Positions 22,461 through 31,950 of a DNA stretch of 64,000 bases are shown in pieces. The position numbers were made by a program, and so were the translations under genes. Source of the DNA: Bacteroidota bacterium (GTDB lineage Bacteria; Bacteroidota; Bacteroidia; AKYH767-A; OLB10); NCBI GenBank assembly GCA_016709725.1, contig JADJMG010000011.1, positions 62,001 through 126,000 of the forward strand, written 5' to 3'. Position 1 is the stretch's first letter. Every line of letters starts with the position of its first letter. A model generated the notes under the pieces. It was not told the origin of the DNA. It ran no database searches and saw only the letters and a program-made list of their open reading frames with translations.

Positions 22461-24851
22461 ATGATAAATACTAACATAGTGAACAAAATTCAGATTCAAA
22501 TAATTGAAGATAATGATCAAGACATTAGTGTTTTGATGAATGCAATCAAAAAAACGGGTCTTGAAGTAGAAATCACCGTATGCACAACAATTAAAGATGC
22601 GATTGATCTTTCCACAATCAAAACTTTTGATTGCATTTTTCTTGACTACTATTTTCCAGAGCAAAATGGAATCGATTTTTTGAAATACTATAGTGAACAT
22701 GGTAAAGGCGCAAGCATTATCATGGTGACTAGTGAAGAAGACATACATCTAGCTGTAGAATGTATGAAATTGGGTGCATCCGACTTTTTAAGCAAGAGTC
22801 AAATAACCCCGGCAAGTCTGGCTAAAAGTTTACGTTATATTTTAAAACTTAAAGAAGCCAGAACGGCTGCCCTTATTGCAACTTCTGCACTACAAGAAAG
22901 CGAACTAAAAATTAAAAATATTGTTGCGAAGTCCCCTATTCTACTTTTCCATATTAACATTGATGGTACCATCACCCTCTTCAAAGGAAAAGCAGCGCAT
23001 TGCTTATCTGTAAAACCTGATAAAGTAACAGGACAAAACTTAAAAAATTTCGGAAACACCCTTCCGATGAGAATGGAAGATTTTCGATTGGCTTGTGATA
23101 CGCAACAATGCAACTTTAAAACCGAAGTAGATGGACACTTCTTTGATGTAAACTACATTCCAATCTTTGATCAAGATGAAACCATCATTGGTATGATGGG
23201 TGTAGCTATTGACATTACCTCCTTCACTAAAAATGAAGAAGTTCTCCTCAATCAAATTGTAACCAAAGAGGAATCGTCGAAAATCAAAGAACAATTTTTG
23301 GCTAATATGAGTCATGAAATAAGAACTCCTATTCATGGTATCATTAGTTTAACTCAGTTTGTCCTTAATACAACAACGACTGAAGAGCAAAAAAACTACT
23401 TAGATTTAATAAGAAAATCGGCTGACACTTTACTTGTCATCGTAAACGACATTTTAGATCTATCGAAAATCGATTCTGGAAAAATGACTTTTGAAGAGAT
23501 TCCATTTAACTTAAAAGATACGTTTTCTGCATCTGTGGCTGCTTTCATTCCAAAAACAATGGAGAAAAAAGTTGAACTTAAAACCGAAATCTCCAATGAA
23601 CTTCCAACAGAAATTATTGGTGACCCTGTTCGCCTCACTCAAATCATCAATAACCTATTAGGTAATGCTATCAAATTCACTGAAAAAGGATTTGTTTTAA
23701 TTGGAGCACGACTAAAAGAAAGCAATGAAGAGTATAATATACTTGAATTCATTATCAAAGATTCTGGCATAGGCATTTCCGAAGATAAGATTGATAGCAT
23801 TTTTGAATCTTTCACTCAGGCAGGGAATGACATTACACGTAAATATGGTGGTACTGGTTTAGGATTAACGATCACTAAACAACTCATCGAAAAACAAAAC
23901 GGAACTATACATGTAGAAAGCATACCTAACGAAGGCACAACTTTCAAGTTTTGTATTCCGTACAAAACATGTCACAGTCCCCAACAGATGACAAACACCA
24001 TGGCACAACATGCAACAAACCTTTCTACTGATTTAAAAATTTTGGTAGCAGAAGATCATGATATCAATCGCTTCATTATTCAAAAAATGTTTAAAGAATG
24101 GGGTATCAAATGTGATTTTGCCATCACTGGAATTGAGGCTGTAGAACAAGCAAGAAACACAGTTTATGATGTCATTCTCATGGATATTGAAATGCCAGAT
24201 ATGAATGGGTACAGAGCGACAGAAATCATTCGACATGAATTGCCAACACCCAACAATGTTACACCCATCATTGCTATGACGGGTCATGCCATGAATGGTG
24301 AAAAAGAAAAATGCATTAGCATGGGCATGAACGATTATATTTCAAAGCCGTTCAAGCCAGAAGAATTAAAAAATAAAATCGTTGAACTAACTAATTCATC
24401 TCAAATGGCAGATGCATCCATGATAGAATCAAAAAACGAAACATCCACCTTAACAAACGCTATCAATACTAGTTCAGATCAAACGGAAGAATTAACCGTC
24501 AACATCGACCTTACATTTCTTAAAGAGATTTCTGACAACAATGATGAATTCTTTGTTGAATTTATACAAATGTTCTTGGCCAATACGCCTAAATCAATCG
24601 CTGACATTGAAAATGCAATTCCAAATCAAAATTTTGAAGCGATTAGACAAGCGGCACATAAAGCGAAACCTTCATTTAATTATGTTGGACTAAAAGAATG
24701 TTCAAGCTTGGCTGCTAAAATTGAAGAAATGGCAAAGAAGAATGAAAACATGGCCATGATCATTGAAAACATCAACAAAATTAAAACACTATGTGACGGT
24801 GCCTACCCTCAACTAGAAAACGAAATCAAATCCATAAAAAACACTATTTAA
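22461..24851 (+). CDS. Hybrid histidine kinase, REC-PAS-HisKA-HATPase-REC-HPt
   Basis: Cytoplasmic phosphorelay protein of 796 residues, intact. Domains in order: REC1 (about 10-130, Asp62 in FLDYYFPEQNG), PAS-like (about 145-255), HisKA (about 270-340, His285 in ANMSHEIRTP), HATPase (about 385-500, N-box NNLLGNAIKFTEKG, G1 DSGIGIS, G2 GGTGLGLTITKQL), REC2 (about 525-645, Asp575 in MDIEMPDMNG, lysine in YISKPF) and HPt (about 685-775, His733 in RQAAHKAKPS). The N-terminal receiver means that activity may be set by the upstream kinase or receiver. The HPt could pass phosphate to the AAA+ regulator that starts 11 bases downstream. No transmembrane segment is present. Confidence 0.94.
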   Translation: MINTNIVNKIQIQIIEDNDQDISVLMNAIKKTGLEVEITVCTTIKDAIDLSTIKTFDCIFLDYYFPEQNGIDFLKYYSEHGKGASIIMVTSEEDIHLAVECMKLGASDFLSKSQITPASLAKSLRYILKLKEARTAALIATSALQESELKIKNIVAKSPILLFHINIDGTITLFKGKAAHCLSVKPDKVTGQNLKNFGNTLPMRMEDFRLACDTQQCNFKTEVDGHFFDVNYIPIFDQDETIIGMMGVAIDITSFTKNEEVLLNQIVTKEESSKIKEQFLANMSHEIRTPIHGIISLTQFVLNTTTTEEQKNYLDLIRKSADTLLVIVNDILDLSKIDSGKMTFEEIPFNLKDTFSASVAAFIPKTMEKKVELKTEISNELPTEIIGDPVRLTQIINNLLGNAIKFTEKGFVLIGARLKESNEEYNILEFIIKDSGIGISEDKIDSIFESFTQAGNDITRKYGGTGLGLTITKQLIEKQNGTIHVESIPNEGTTFKFCIPYKTCHSPQQMTNTMAQHATNLSTDLKILVAEDHDINRFIIQKMFKEWGIKCDFAITGIEAVEQARNTVYDVILMDIEMPDMNGYRATEIIRHELPTPNNVTPIIAMTGHAMNGEKEKCISMGMNDYISKPFKPEELKNKIVELTNSSQMADASMIESKNETSTLTNAINTSSDQTEELTVNIDLTFLKEISDNNDEFFVEFIQMFLANTPKSIADIENAIPNQNFEAIRQAAHKAKPSFNYVGLKECSSLAAKIEEMAKKNENMAMIIENINKIKTLCDGAYPQLENEIKSIKNTI

Positions 24852-24862
24852 CATATATAACT

Positions 24863-26038
24863 ATGAACGCAGGAAAAATATTTATCATCGAAGATGATAC
24901 CATGATTGCCACATTGATTCGACAATCTCTGAATAAGTTTGATCAATTCGAATCTACCCATTTTATTAATGCAGAGGATTGCATTAACAGTCTTCATGAA
25001 AATCCAGACATTGTTATTATTGATTACAATCTACCTGGCATGGATGGGTTGACTTTCATGAAAAAAGTTAAAGTAAATTGTCCAACCGCATTAATCATTA
25101 TTTGCTCGGGTCAAGAAGATGTTGAGGTCGTTGTTAATTGCTATCAAAACGGCGCCAATGAATACATTCTCAAAAACGAAAAAATGATTGCAGGTATTGA
25201 GAATGCAGTCCGCAACTTAAGCATGCAAGTAACTTTGAGAAAAGAAGTTGTATTCCTACAAGAACAGATCATCGACAGGAACAAGTATTCAAATATTATT
25301 GGATCAAGTCCGGCTGTAATGCGCGTTCTACGTCTAATTCAAAAAGTGGAAAATAACAGCATGATGGTTTTAGTCACTGGACAAAGTGGTACAGGAAAAG
25401 AACTGGTTGCAAAAGCACTTCATTACAATTCACAACGTTCAAGAAAACCATTTGTCATTGTAAACATGGGAGCGATTCCTACTGAACTCATCGAAAGTGA
25501 ACTTTTCGGGCATGAAAAAGGTGCTTTTACTGATGCTCGTGAAAGAAGAATCGGTAAATTTGAAGAAGCCGACGGCGGCACTATTTTCTTAGATGAAATT
25601 GGAGAAATGGACTTGGGTCTTCAATCAAAGCTGCTACGTGTTTTACAAGAAAAAGAAGTAACAAGAATCGGCAGTAACAAAACCATTAAACTGGATTTTA
25701 GTCTCATTGCCGCTACCAATGGAAACTTAGCCTTTGAAGTCAAAGAAGGACGATTTAGAGAAGACATGTGCTATAGAATTCAAGGGTTCTTAATTCATTT
25801 GCCTCCTTTGAAAGAGCGTGGCGACGACATCATTTTACTCGCAAAATCTTTCCTAGCTGATTTTTGCAAAAACAATAAAATGGAACCTTACATTATCTCC
25901 AAAGAAGCATGCAAATTCATGTTAGAATATGCGTGGCCAGGTAATATCCGAGAGCTCAAAGCCGTAATTGAGCGTGCATCTCTCATGGCAGAGAATAATA
26001 CCATCACCGTTGAAGACCTTACATTTGTTACAGCATAA
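24863..26038 (+). CDS. Sigma54-type response regulator, REC-AAA+ without a DNA-binding domain
   Basis: Response regulator of 391 residues with a receiver (about 5-120, Asp54 in VIIDYNLPGMDG) and a sigma54-interaction AAA+ domain (about 145-385). Walker A is GQSGTGKE (173-180), the sigma54-contact loop reads GAFTDA (220-225) where the usual form is GAFTGA, Walker B is IFLDEIGE (241-248), and the arginine-finger region is GRFREDMCYRIQ. The protein ends in TITVEDLTFVTA right after the AAA+ lid, with no Fis-type helix-turn-helix. A strong terminator follows 25 bases later, so the lack of the domain is not a frameshift. Related HTH-less activators such as FlgR of Helicobacter act from solution. 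It is the likely output of the upstream phosphorelay. Confidence 0.9.
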   Translation: MNAGKIFIIEDDTMIATLIRQSLNKFDQFESTHFINAEDCINSLHENPDIVIIDYNLPGMDGLTFMKKVKVNCPTALIIICSGQEDVEVVVNCYQNGANEYILKNEKMIAGIENAVRNLSMQVTLRKEVVFLQEQIIDRNKYSNIIGSSPAVMRVLRLIQKVENNSMMVLVTGQSGTGKELVAKALHYNSQRSRKPFVIVNMGAIPTELIESELFGHEKGAFTDARERRIGKFEEADGGTIFLDEIGEMDLGLQSKLLRVLQEKEVTRIGSNKTIKLDFSLIAATNGNLAFEVKEGRFREDMCYRIQGFLIHLPPLKERGDDIILLAKSFLADFCKNNKMEPYIISKEACKFMLEYAWPGNIRELKAVIERASLMAENNTITVEDLTFVTA

Positions 26039-26062
26039 GATCTAAAATTAATAAATCAGTAA

Positions 26063-26092
26063 AAAAAGGTTGGAGAATTATCCAACCTTTTT
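26063..26092 (+). terminator. Rho-independent terminator closing the signalling operon
   Basis: Stem AAAGGTTGGA / TCCAACCTTT with a six-base loop and flanking A and T runs, 25 bases after the AAA+ regulator stop. It separates the phosphorelay operon from the surface-protein operon at 26158. Confidence 0.85.
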
Positions 26093-26157
26093 CATTTTTT
26101 ATCTAGCAACCAATTCTATCATTTGTCGTATACATCTAGTAGTGTAAAAATAAAGAC

Positions 26158-26520
26158 ATGAAAAGGAAAGCAAATCCAGGAAGAAGAGGGCTACAAATGA
26201 GACAACGTGTGACTCAAAAACACACCATGAGAAATGTAGTAATTGCATCTTCCATTCTTGGATGTATTGCGATTGCTTTGGTTGTAGTCAATTTATCAAG
26301 TAACGAATCTTCTTATGCCGATACCCGAAATGTTGCGGCTGCTACAACGTATCGGTCTGTGGAAACACATTTAGCGCAACGTATGTTAATTGACAATTCA
26401 AATTCAAATAGAGGTTTTTCTCAAGTATATAAAGGAATTGATGGTACACAATCATTAAATATGGTTTCAAGAGCGGAAGATATCATTGTAAAAAAAATCA
26501 ATGAACCCAGTGCTGAATAA
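26158..26520 (+). CDS. Small single-pass membrane protein, unknown
   Basis: I do not recognise this 120-residue protein. It has a strongly basic N-terminus (about ten Lys/Arg in the first 25 residues), one hydrophobic segment at about 27-47 (VVIASSILGCIAIALVVVNL) and a polar C-terminal tail of about 70 residues that should lie in the periplasm. There is no lipobox and no enzymatic motif. It starts 66 bases after a terminator and 22 bases before a T9SS beta-helix protein, so it is probably the first gene of a three-gene operon. It could be an anchor or accessory factor for the exoprotein, but that is inference only. Confidence 0.65.
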   Translation: MKRKANPGRRGLQMRQRVTQKHTMRNVVIASSILGCIAIALVVVNLSSNESSYADTRNVAAATTYRSVETHLAQRMLIDNSNSNRGFSQVYKGIDGTQSLNMVSRAEDIIVKKINEPSAE

Positions 26521-26542
26521 ATAGAAGTATAACCAAATTAAA

Positions 26543-29500
26543 ATGAAAATACGCTTTATAAAATATTTATTCCTTGCGTCGATCTTTTTTTCAAGTCATG
26601 TTTACGCGGCTGTAAAAACGTTTACTGGTACAGGAAACTGGAATAGCACTAACGCTTGGACACCAAACGGCACACCTAGTAGTTCCGATGATGTGGTTAT
26701 ACCCACAGGCAAATCGCCCAATGTAAACATAAGTAATGGGCAATGCAGATCACTCACCATTCAAACTGGAGCTACACTTAGCATAGGCAATAGTAAAAGT
26801 TTAACAGTTAATAACACAGCAGGTTTATCCATCAGCGGAACATTAGATATTAGCAGTGGTGCTATTACCATTTCAAATACTGGAACCGCCTTTTCAATAA
26901 ATTCAGGAGGAACTGTTTCATGGTCACCAGGAACAAACAACTTAGCAAACGCAACTCTTTTCACAAATTGCACAGAGAATTTTGCAGCAACAAGTACACT
27001 TGTAATAAAAAGTGGTATGATTTAAACGTCGGTCTCGGAAGTGTTATATCTGGAAACCTTGGAAATCTTACTATAAATGGTGTTTCGGGAATCTGGCAAA
27101 TGAAAAACACTTTGCAGTCTTGTAGAGTTTATGGAACGTTATCCATTACGAGTAGCTATATTGTCTTGGACAATACTAATGCAATCAGCAACACAACTCT
27201 TGGTAATATTATTCTAAACAATTCATCGTCATACCTTGACTTTTACAATGGAACACACTCTGGAACTTTCACGGTAAACACAGGTGATGTAACTATTAAT
27301 TACGGAGAATTAGATTGCATCTACTCTTCAGGTACTGGAAATTGCATCTTCAATTTAAATGGGTCATTAACTATGACTAATCAAGGTTTACTAATAGGTG
27401 CAAATGGTCATAATGGTTCTACAACAATTAATATTTCTGGCAATGTGAGTTTAACTAAATCATATTTTTATGGAATCAATTCTGGATCTGGAAACTCCAC
27501 AATTAACATCAGTGGAAATTTAACTACTTTAAAAGGTGGATCGACCTATAGCGAATTTTATGGCATTATTGATGGAAACGGAACATCAACATTAAACATA
27601 AATGGCAACTTCAATAACCAAGGATACTGTGATTTAATATGGAACACCGGGATTACGGGCGTCGGTAATGGGGATTGCAGTTTAACTGTTGGAGGTACAT
27701 ATACACAATCAGATGGTGATTTTAGAGGTATTTGGAATGCTACAACCACTAACTCTGGTTCTTGCACAGTTAATCTTGGAGCTATCAATTTCACAGGTGG
27801 AATTTTTATGGTTACCTATTCATGTGCATCATCAAGCGTAGTACATTCCCTAACGGTTACAGGAAACACAAACATAGCCTTTGGAAGTATTGCCAATATA
27901 TTTCGTGGAAATGGCATGTCCAATTTATCGGGGACGAGCAATGGCTCTTCGTGCAGCTTATCATTTATTGGTGCTACAAACATCAGCGGCAGTGCGGCTG
28001 AATTTACAGCAAATGCTGGCTATGGAACAGAAACAATAAACTTCGGTTCTACGGTCGCACTATCGGGAGGTATTATTACATTTGGTTACACTACGCATAA
28101 TATCTCGTTCACTAGCACAGGTGCATTTACCATCTCTGGCGGAACGATAAATCTTTCAAAAGATGCAGGATTATCTACATTAAATTTCTTGAGTGACTTA
28201 ACCATTTCTGGAGGCACTACTTATTTGAAAAACAATACCGGGAAAACAACCGGCCTGGTCAATGGAAATTTTACGCTGAGCAACGGTACGTTTATGCTTT
28301 ATGCAAACAACAGCACAAACAATATTGACAGCACAAATCTAAGCATCAACAATGATTTTACTCACTCAGGAGGAATACTTCAATTTTCAAATTATTCAAC
28401 GAACAGTGGCTCTATAAATTTATTTATAAATGGTTCTAATTTCAACTTGAGTGGAAATGGATCGATGACTTCTGCAGGTGCGGGCACTTCGAATACATTT
28501 GGCACTATACTTTTTGGAAATGCTACCAATACAAATTACAACCGATCATCGACTAGTCATCTTCTACAACAAGTAAAATATCGTGTTATCGCGAACGGAA
28601 AAGTCACAGCCATAGCTGGTCCTATTCAAATAGCTTCCCATGCAACAGCGAGCCTTGACTTTCTGAGTGTTGAAACCAATGGAACTTTAAGTTCAGGAAC
28701 TGTTTCCATGGTGTCGAATGGATTAGCTGCAAACAGCGGGGTTAGTATTAACTCAGGAGGCACGCTTGAATTTACTAATACCAATGGAATTTACGATGGA
28801 ACAGATAACGCTGCTATTGGCGCATCTGGTAATATGAATTATAATTTAGATCCAAATAGCACTGTTATTTATAAAGGAACAGACAATCAAAAACTATCCG
28901 GATATGGCAATGGAATTGCTACCGCTGCCCAACATCAATATGGAAATTTAACCATTGACTTTGGGGGTACTCCCGATGCAGAATATGTATACTTAGAACG
29001 AAATACTGCATTACGTGGCGCCTTGAGAGTTGAAAATGGAGAGTTAAGATTAAATAGTTTTACACTCACTGCAGAATCAGCAAGTGGATCAGGAAACGGA
29101 TACGTTAAAAGCGAAGATAACACGGCAATAAATCTTTCGAGACTTAAGATTGGATATACGCCTAGCAATAAAAATCTAGTCTTCCCATTTGGAAAATCAA
29201 GTTCAGAAGTAATTTATTTAAATTTAATTATTACCAACAACCCAGGATCAGGTTATATCACCATCTCAACAAGAAGTACAGGCGCCAACAACACACCTTT
29301 ACCAGGCAATGATAATGTAAATGCAATTACGAATATCAATCCCGGTGGTGCCGATGTTTCAGCAACACATGTCATTGATAGATGGTGGGAAGTAAATGCT
29401 CCAGGAGTGACGGCTGACTATATCTTACGTTACAGTGGTGCCGAAAATACGACTTCAGGAGCTACTGCTACTGGAACTTTTAACGTGCAATTTTGGAATG

Positions 29501-30192
29501 GAGGAAACTTCACAAAATTCAACAGTACCGGAAACGGTGTGACGACGGGTGTTGGTGCCATTTCTGCCACCTTAACAAACATCAATGGTCCAATAGTTCT
29601 ATCATCTGGTAGTGCTTCACTTCCTATTAAACTAGTACAGTTCGATGCCAAAGTTTCAGGCGACGCGGTTGAAATAACATGGACAACAGCTGAAGAAAAA
29701 AACAACGACTTCTTTAGTATAGAAAGATCAGTAGACGGTCAAAATTTTGAGAAGATTGAAGAAATTGACGGTGCAGGAAATAGCTCTCAGCTCTTAAGAT
29801 ACCAGACAATGGATCAACAGCCCTTGGCTGGAATTTCATACTATCGATTAAAGCAGACTGACTTTGATGGAAAATTTTCATACTCACCATTGAGAGCAGT
29901 GAACAGAGGAACTACAAGTATTTCGGACGATCCAGCCTTAGAAGTACGTTCGTTTGGCCCCAATCCCTTCACAGATCAATTCAATGTTGAGTACAATTTA
30001 ACTCAGGCGGGTGAAACTTCCATCATGATTTTTAACATGAGTGGTCAAGTAGTTTTTGAAACAAGCAAGAACGATGACCTCGGAAACAATTCATTCAATT
30101 ACACGGACGATAAAAATCTTCCACCGGCAAACTACATTTTGCAAATTATTAATGGAACTGAAAAAGTAACAAAGAAAATCGTTAAAAACTAA
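26543..30192 (+). CDS. T9SS-secreted beta-helix surface protein, frameshifted
   Basis: Exoprotein of about 1216 residues after repair. It has a signal peptide (MKIRFIKYLFLASIFFSSHVYA), then the FTGTGNWNSTNAW motif common at the start of Bacteroidota surface proteins, and a long Ser/Thr/Asn/Gly-rich region of short repeating beta strands (LTINGVSG, NISGNVSLT, NISGNLTTL, NINGNFNNQ) that suggests a right-handed beta-helix. Near the C-terminus is a module LVQFDAKVSGDAVEITWTTAEE...ISYYRLKQTDFDG, then a type A T9SS sorting domain (NPFTDQFNVEYNL ... PANYILQIINGTEKVTKKIVKN). The frame breaks in the A5 run at 27007-27011; one more A gives VIKKWYDLNVG. The likely role is an adhesin or surface fibre; no enzymatic domain was recognised. 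Confidence 0.85.
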
Positions 30193-30198
30193 AAATAC

Positions 30199-31305
30199 AT
30201 GGGTTATAAACTACGAATCAGGAATAAACTAAAACTTTCAACATTACAGAAAGGCTTGCTAATTGCGGGTGGAACTTCAGTACTTACGCTAGCCATCTAC
30301 TTTGGAATCGGATTAAACACTGCAGATGTAACAAATTCTAATGCATCGATCCCACTTATGGAACAAGATCCTATTAACAACGGAGAAATCACCATTGGCT
30401 TTGGATGGGATGAAGGCCTACCTTTAGTTTCAGAAATCGGTCCAGATGGAATTGATGTTTGCGTTCATGCTGAATGCATATCTGGCGGAAAAGACAATAC
30501 CCTTGGATTAAGTGCGGGTAATGGAATGAAAAATATAAATCTTATTATTCCAAAATCGGAAGAACTAAATGGAGAGGGTATTGACATTGCTATTGACTAT
30601 CGAAGGTTTGAAAAATCGGGCGACTTTTATACAAGAGGAAAAGAATTCAACTTTGGAATGAAAGATGGAAAGCTTGCTATTAAATATAAATTAACTGCAG
30701 CTAACGGAAAATCATACAGTATAAATGAAACCACGAATTATGAAATTCCTGAAGATATGGAGTTTAGAAATTATCGTTTCATCTATACTCCTACTACCGG
30801 AAAAGGAGAGTTATTAGTAGATCGTGTAGTCGTTTGGAATAATCAAGCGGCGCCACATAGTAAACTTACTTGGAACAAATCTGAAAACATTATTATTGGT
30901 AATGAAATGAACGGAGAAGGAAAACCTCTTCCATTCTTCGACAATTTAGTCATTCGTAAAACCAACGCATCTTCTAAAACTCCAATGGAATTACTAAGCT
31001 TCTCAGCGGACCTTGAAGGACAATTTGTAAAATTAAATTGGCACACTGCAAAAGAATTCGGTGTTCAAGATTTTATCATTGAGAAAAGCTCAGATACAAA
31101 ATCATACAAAGAAGTAGGAAGAGTAAAAGCTGCAGGTCAATCCAACACACTTTTAGAATATTCTCTCAAAGACAAAGAACCATTAATAGGTGTTACTTAC
31201 TACCGATTAGCCCTAAGTAATAGTAACGCTCATTCTATTTGGGTGCCAGTTATTGCTTTTAAATTAAAACCAGAGCAAATGATTCCAACTTCTGCCAACA
31301 ATTAA
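30199..31305 (+). CDS. Membrane-anchored protein with LamG-like region, unknown
   Basis: Protein of 368 residues beginning 7 bases after the beta-helix gene. It has a basic N-terminus and one hydrophobic segment (about 19-38, GLLIAGGTSVLTLAIYFGIG) likely to be a signal anchor, then a beta-rich domain (about 60-255) that resembles concanavalin/LamG-type sandwiches only in its general pattern (FRNYRFIYTPTTGKGELLVDRVVVW). The last 100 residues (LLSFSADLEGQFVKLNWHTAKEFGVQDFIIEKSS ... VTYYRLAL) are clearly homologous to the module next to the sorting domain of the upstream protein. It has no T9SS sorting domain of its own and is not expected to be released. Function unknown. Confidence 0.7.
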   Translation: MGYKLRIRNKLKLSTLQKGLLIAGGTSVLTLAIYFGIGLNTADVTNSNASIPLMEQDPINNGEITIGFGWDEGLPLVSEIGPDGIDVCVHAECISGGKDNTLGLSAGNGMKNINLIIPKSEELNGEGIDIAIDYRRFEKSGDFYTRGKEFNFGMKDGKLAIKYKLTAANGKSYSINETTNYEIPEDMEFRNYRFIYTPTTGKGELLVDRVVVWNNQAAPHSKLTWNKSENIIIGNEMNGEGKPLPFFDNLVIRKTNASSKTPMELLSFSADLEGQFVKLNWHTAKEFGVQDFIIEKSSDTKSYKEVGRVKAAGQSNTLLEYSLKDKEPLIGVTYYRLALSNSNAHSIWVPVIAFKLKPEQMIPTSANN

Positions 31306-31349
31306 AATTAATTCTCGGGTAGAAAACAAAATTTAAAACTTTATTGATT

Positions 31350-31380
31350 AAAAGTCGAATATTTAATATTCGACTTTTTT
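31350..31380 (+). terminator. Rho-independent terminator after the surface-protein operon
   Basis: Perfect stem AAAAGTCGAATATT / AATATTCGACTTTT with a minimal loop, followed by T residues, 45 bases after the last stop of the operon. Confidence 0.88.
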
Positions 31381-31457
31381 GTGTTTTATTTTTTAATTTA
31401 CAATCCACTAATTGTCATAGATTTAAAAATATAAAATTCATATTATAAAGAAAAAAT

Positions 31458-31465
31458 TAAATTTG
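31458..31465 (+). promoter_or_regulatory. Bacteroidota-type -7 box upstream of mscL
   Basis: TAAATTTG matches TAnnTTTG, 23 bases before the mscL ATG. A -33 element at the right distance was not evident. Confidence 0.45.
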
Positions 31466-31488
31466 CACTTAATCTAAAAACTAATAAC

Positions 31489-31923
31489 ATGAGTTTTATT
31501 AAAGAATTCAAAGAATTCGCTGTAAAAGGTAATTTGATCGACTTCGCTATCGGTGTGGTAGTTGGAGGTGCATTCGGAAAAGTAACTACAGCATTTGTAG
31601 ATGGTATGGTTATGCCAGTAGTTGGTAAACTAATTGGAGGTCAAAATTTCTCCGACTTGAAATTAAAAATTCAAGATGGATCAAAAGAAGTATTAGATTC
31701 TGCCGGAAATATTGTTTCTACATCGGTTCCTGAAGTATACATTAAATACGGAGAGTTCATCACTACAGTTATCGACTTCACCGTAGTTGCATTTGTTATG
31801 TTTTTAGTAATCAAAGCCATGAACAAATTAAAAAAGAATGAGAACGAAGCTCCAGCTGCACCACCAGCACCAACAAAAGAAGAAATTTTACTAGGAGAGA
31901 TCAGAGATTTACTTAAAAAATAA
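31489..31923 (+). CDS. mscL: MscL, large-conductance mechanosensitive channel
   Basis: Homopentameric stretch-activated channel that releases osmolytes during hypo-osmotic shock. At 144 residues it matches the family. The N-terminal helix and first membrane segment read FIKEFKEFAVKGNLIDFAIGVVVGGAFGKVTTAFVDGMVMPVVGKLIGG, the characteristic MscL pattern (given here in two parts: FIKEFKEFAVKGNLIDFAI and GVVVGGAFGKVTTAFVDG). The second membrane segment is FITTVIDFTVVAFVMFLVIKAMNKL and the cytoplasmic bundle ends EEILLGEIRDLL. It has its own -7 box and lies between the surface-protein operon and a DUF3078 gene 27 bases downstream, with which it may be cotranscribed. Confidence 0.96.
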   Translation: MSFIKEFKEFAVKGNLIDFAIGVVVGGAFGKVTTAFVDGMVMPVVGKLIGGQNFSDLKLKIQDGSKEVLDSAGNIVSTSVPEVYIKYGEFITTVIDFTVVAFVMFLVIKAMNKLKKNENEAPAAPPAPTKEEILLGEIRDLLKK

Positions 31924-31950
31924 TTAGAATAAAAAATAATTAAATTATAT

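Noticed and set aside
26761..26973. Minus-strand open frame inside the beta-helix gene
   Set aside because: It is an antisense shadow of a repetitive coding region with no family resemblance.
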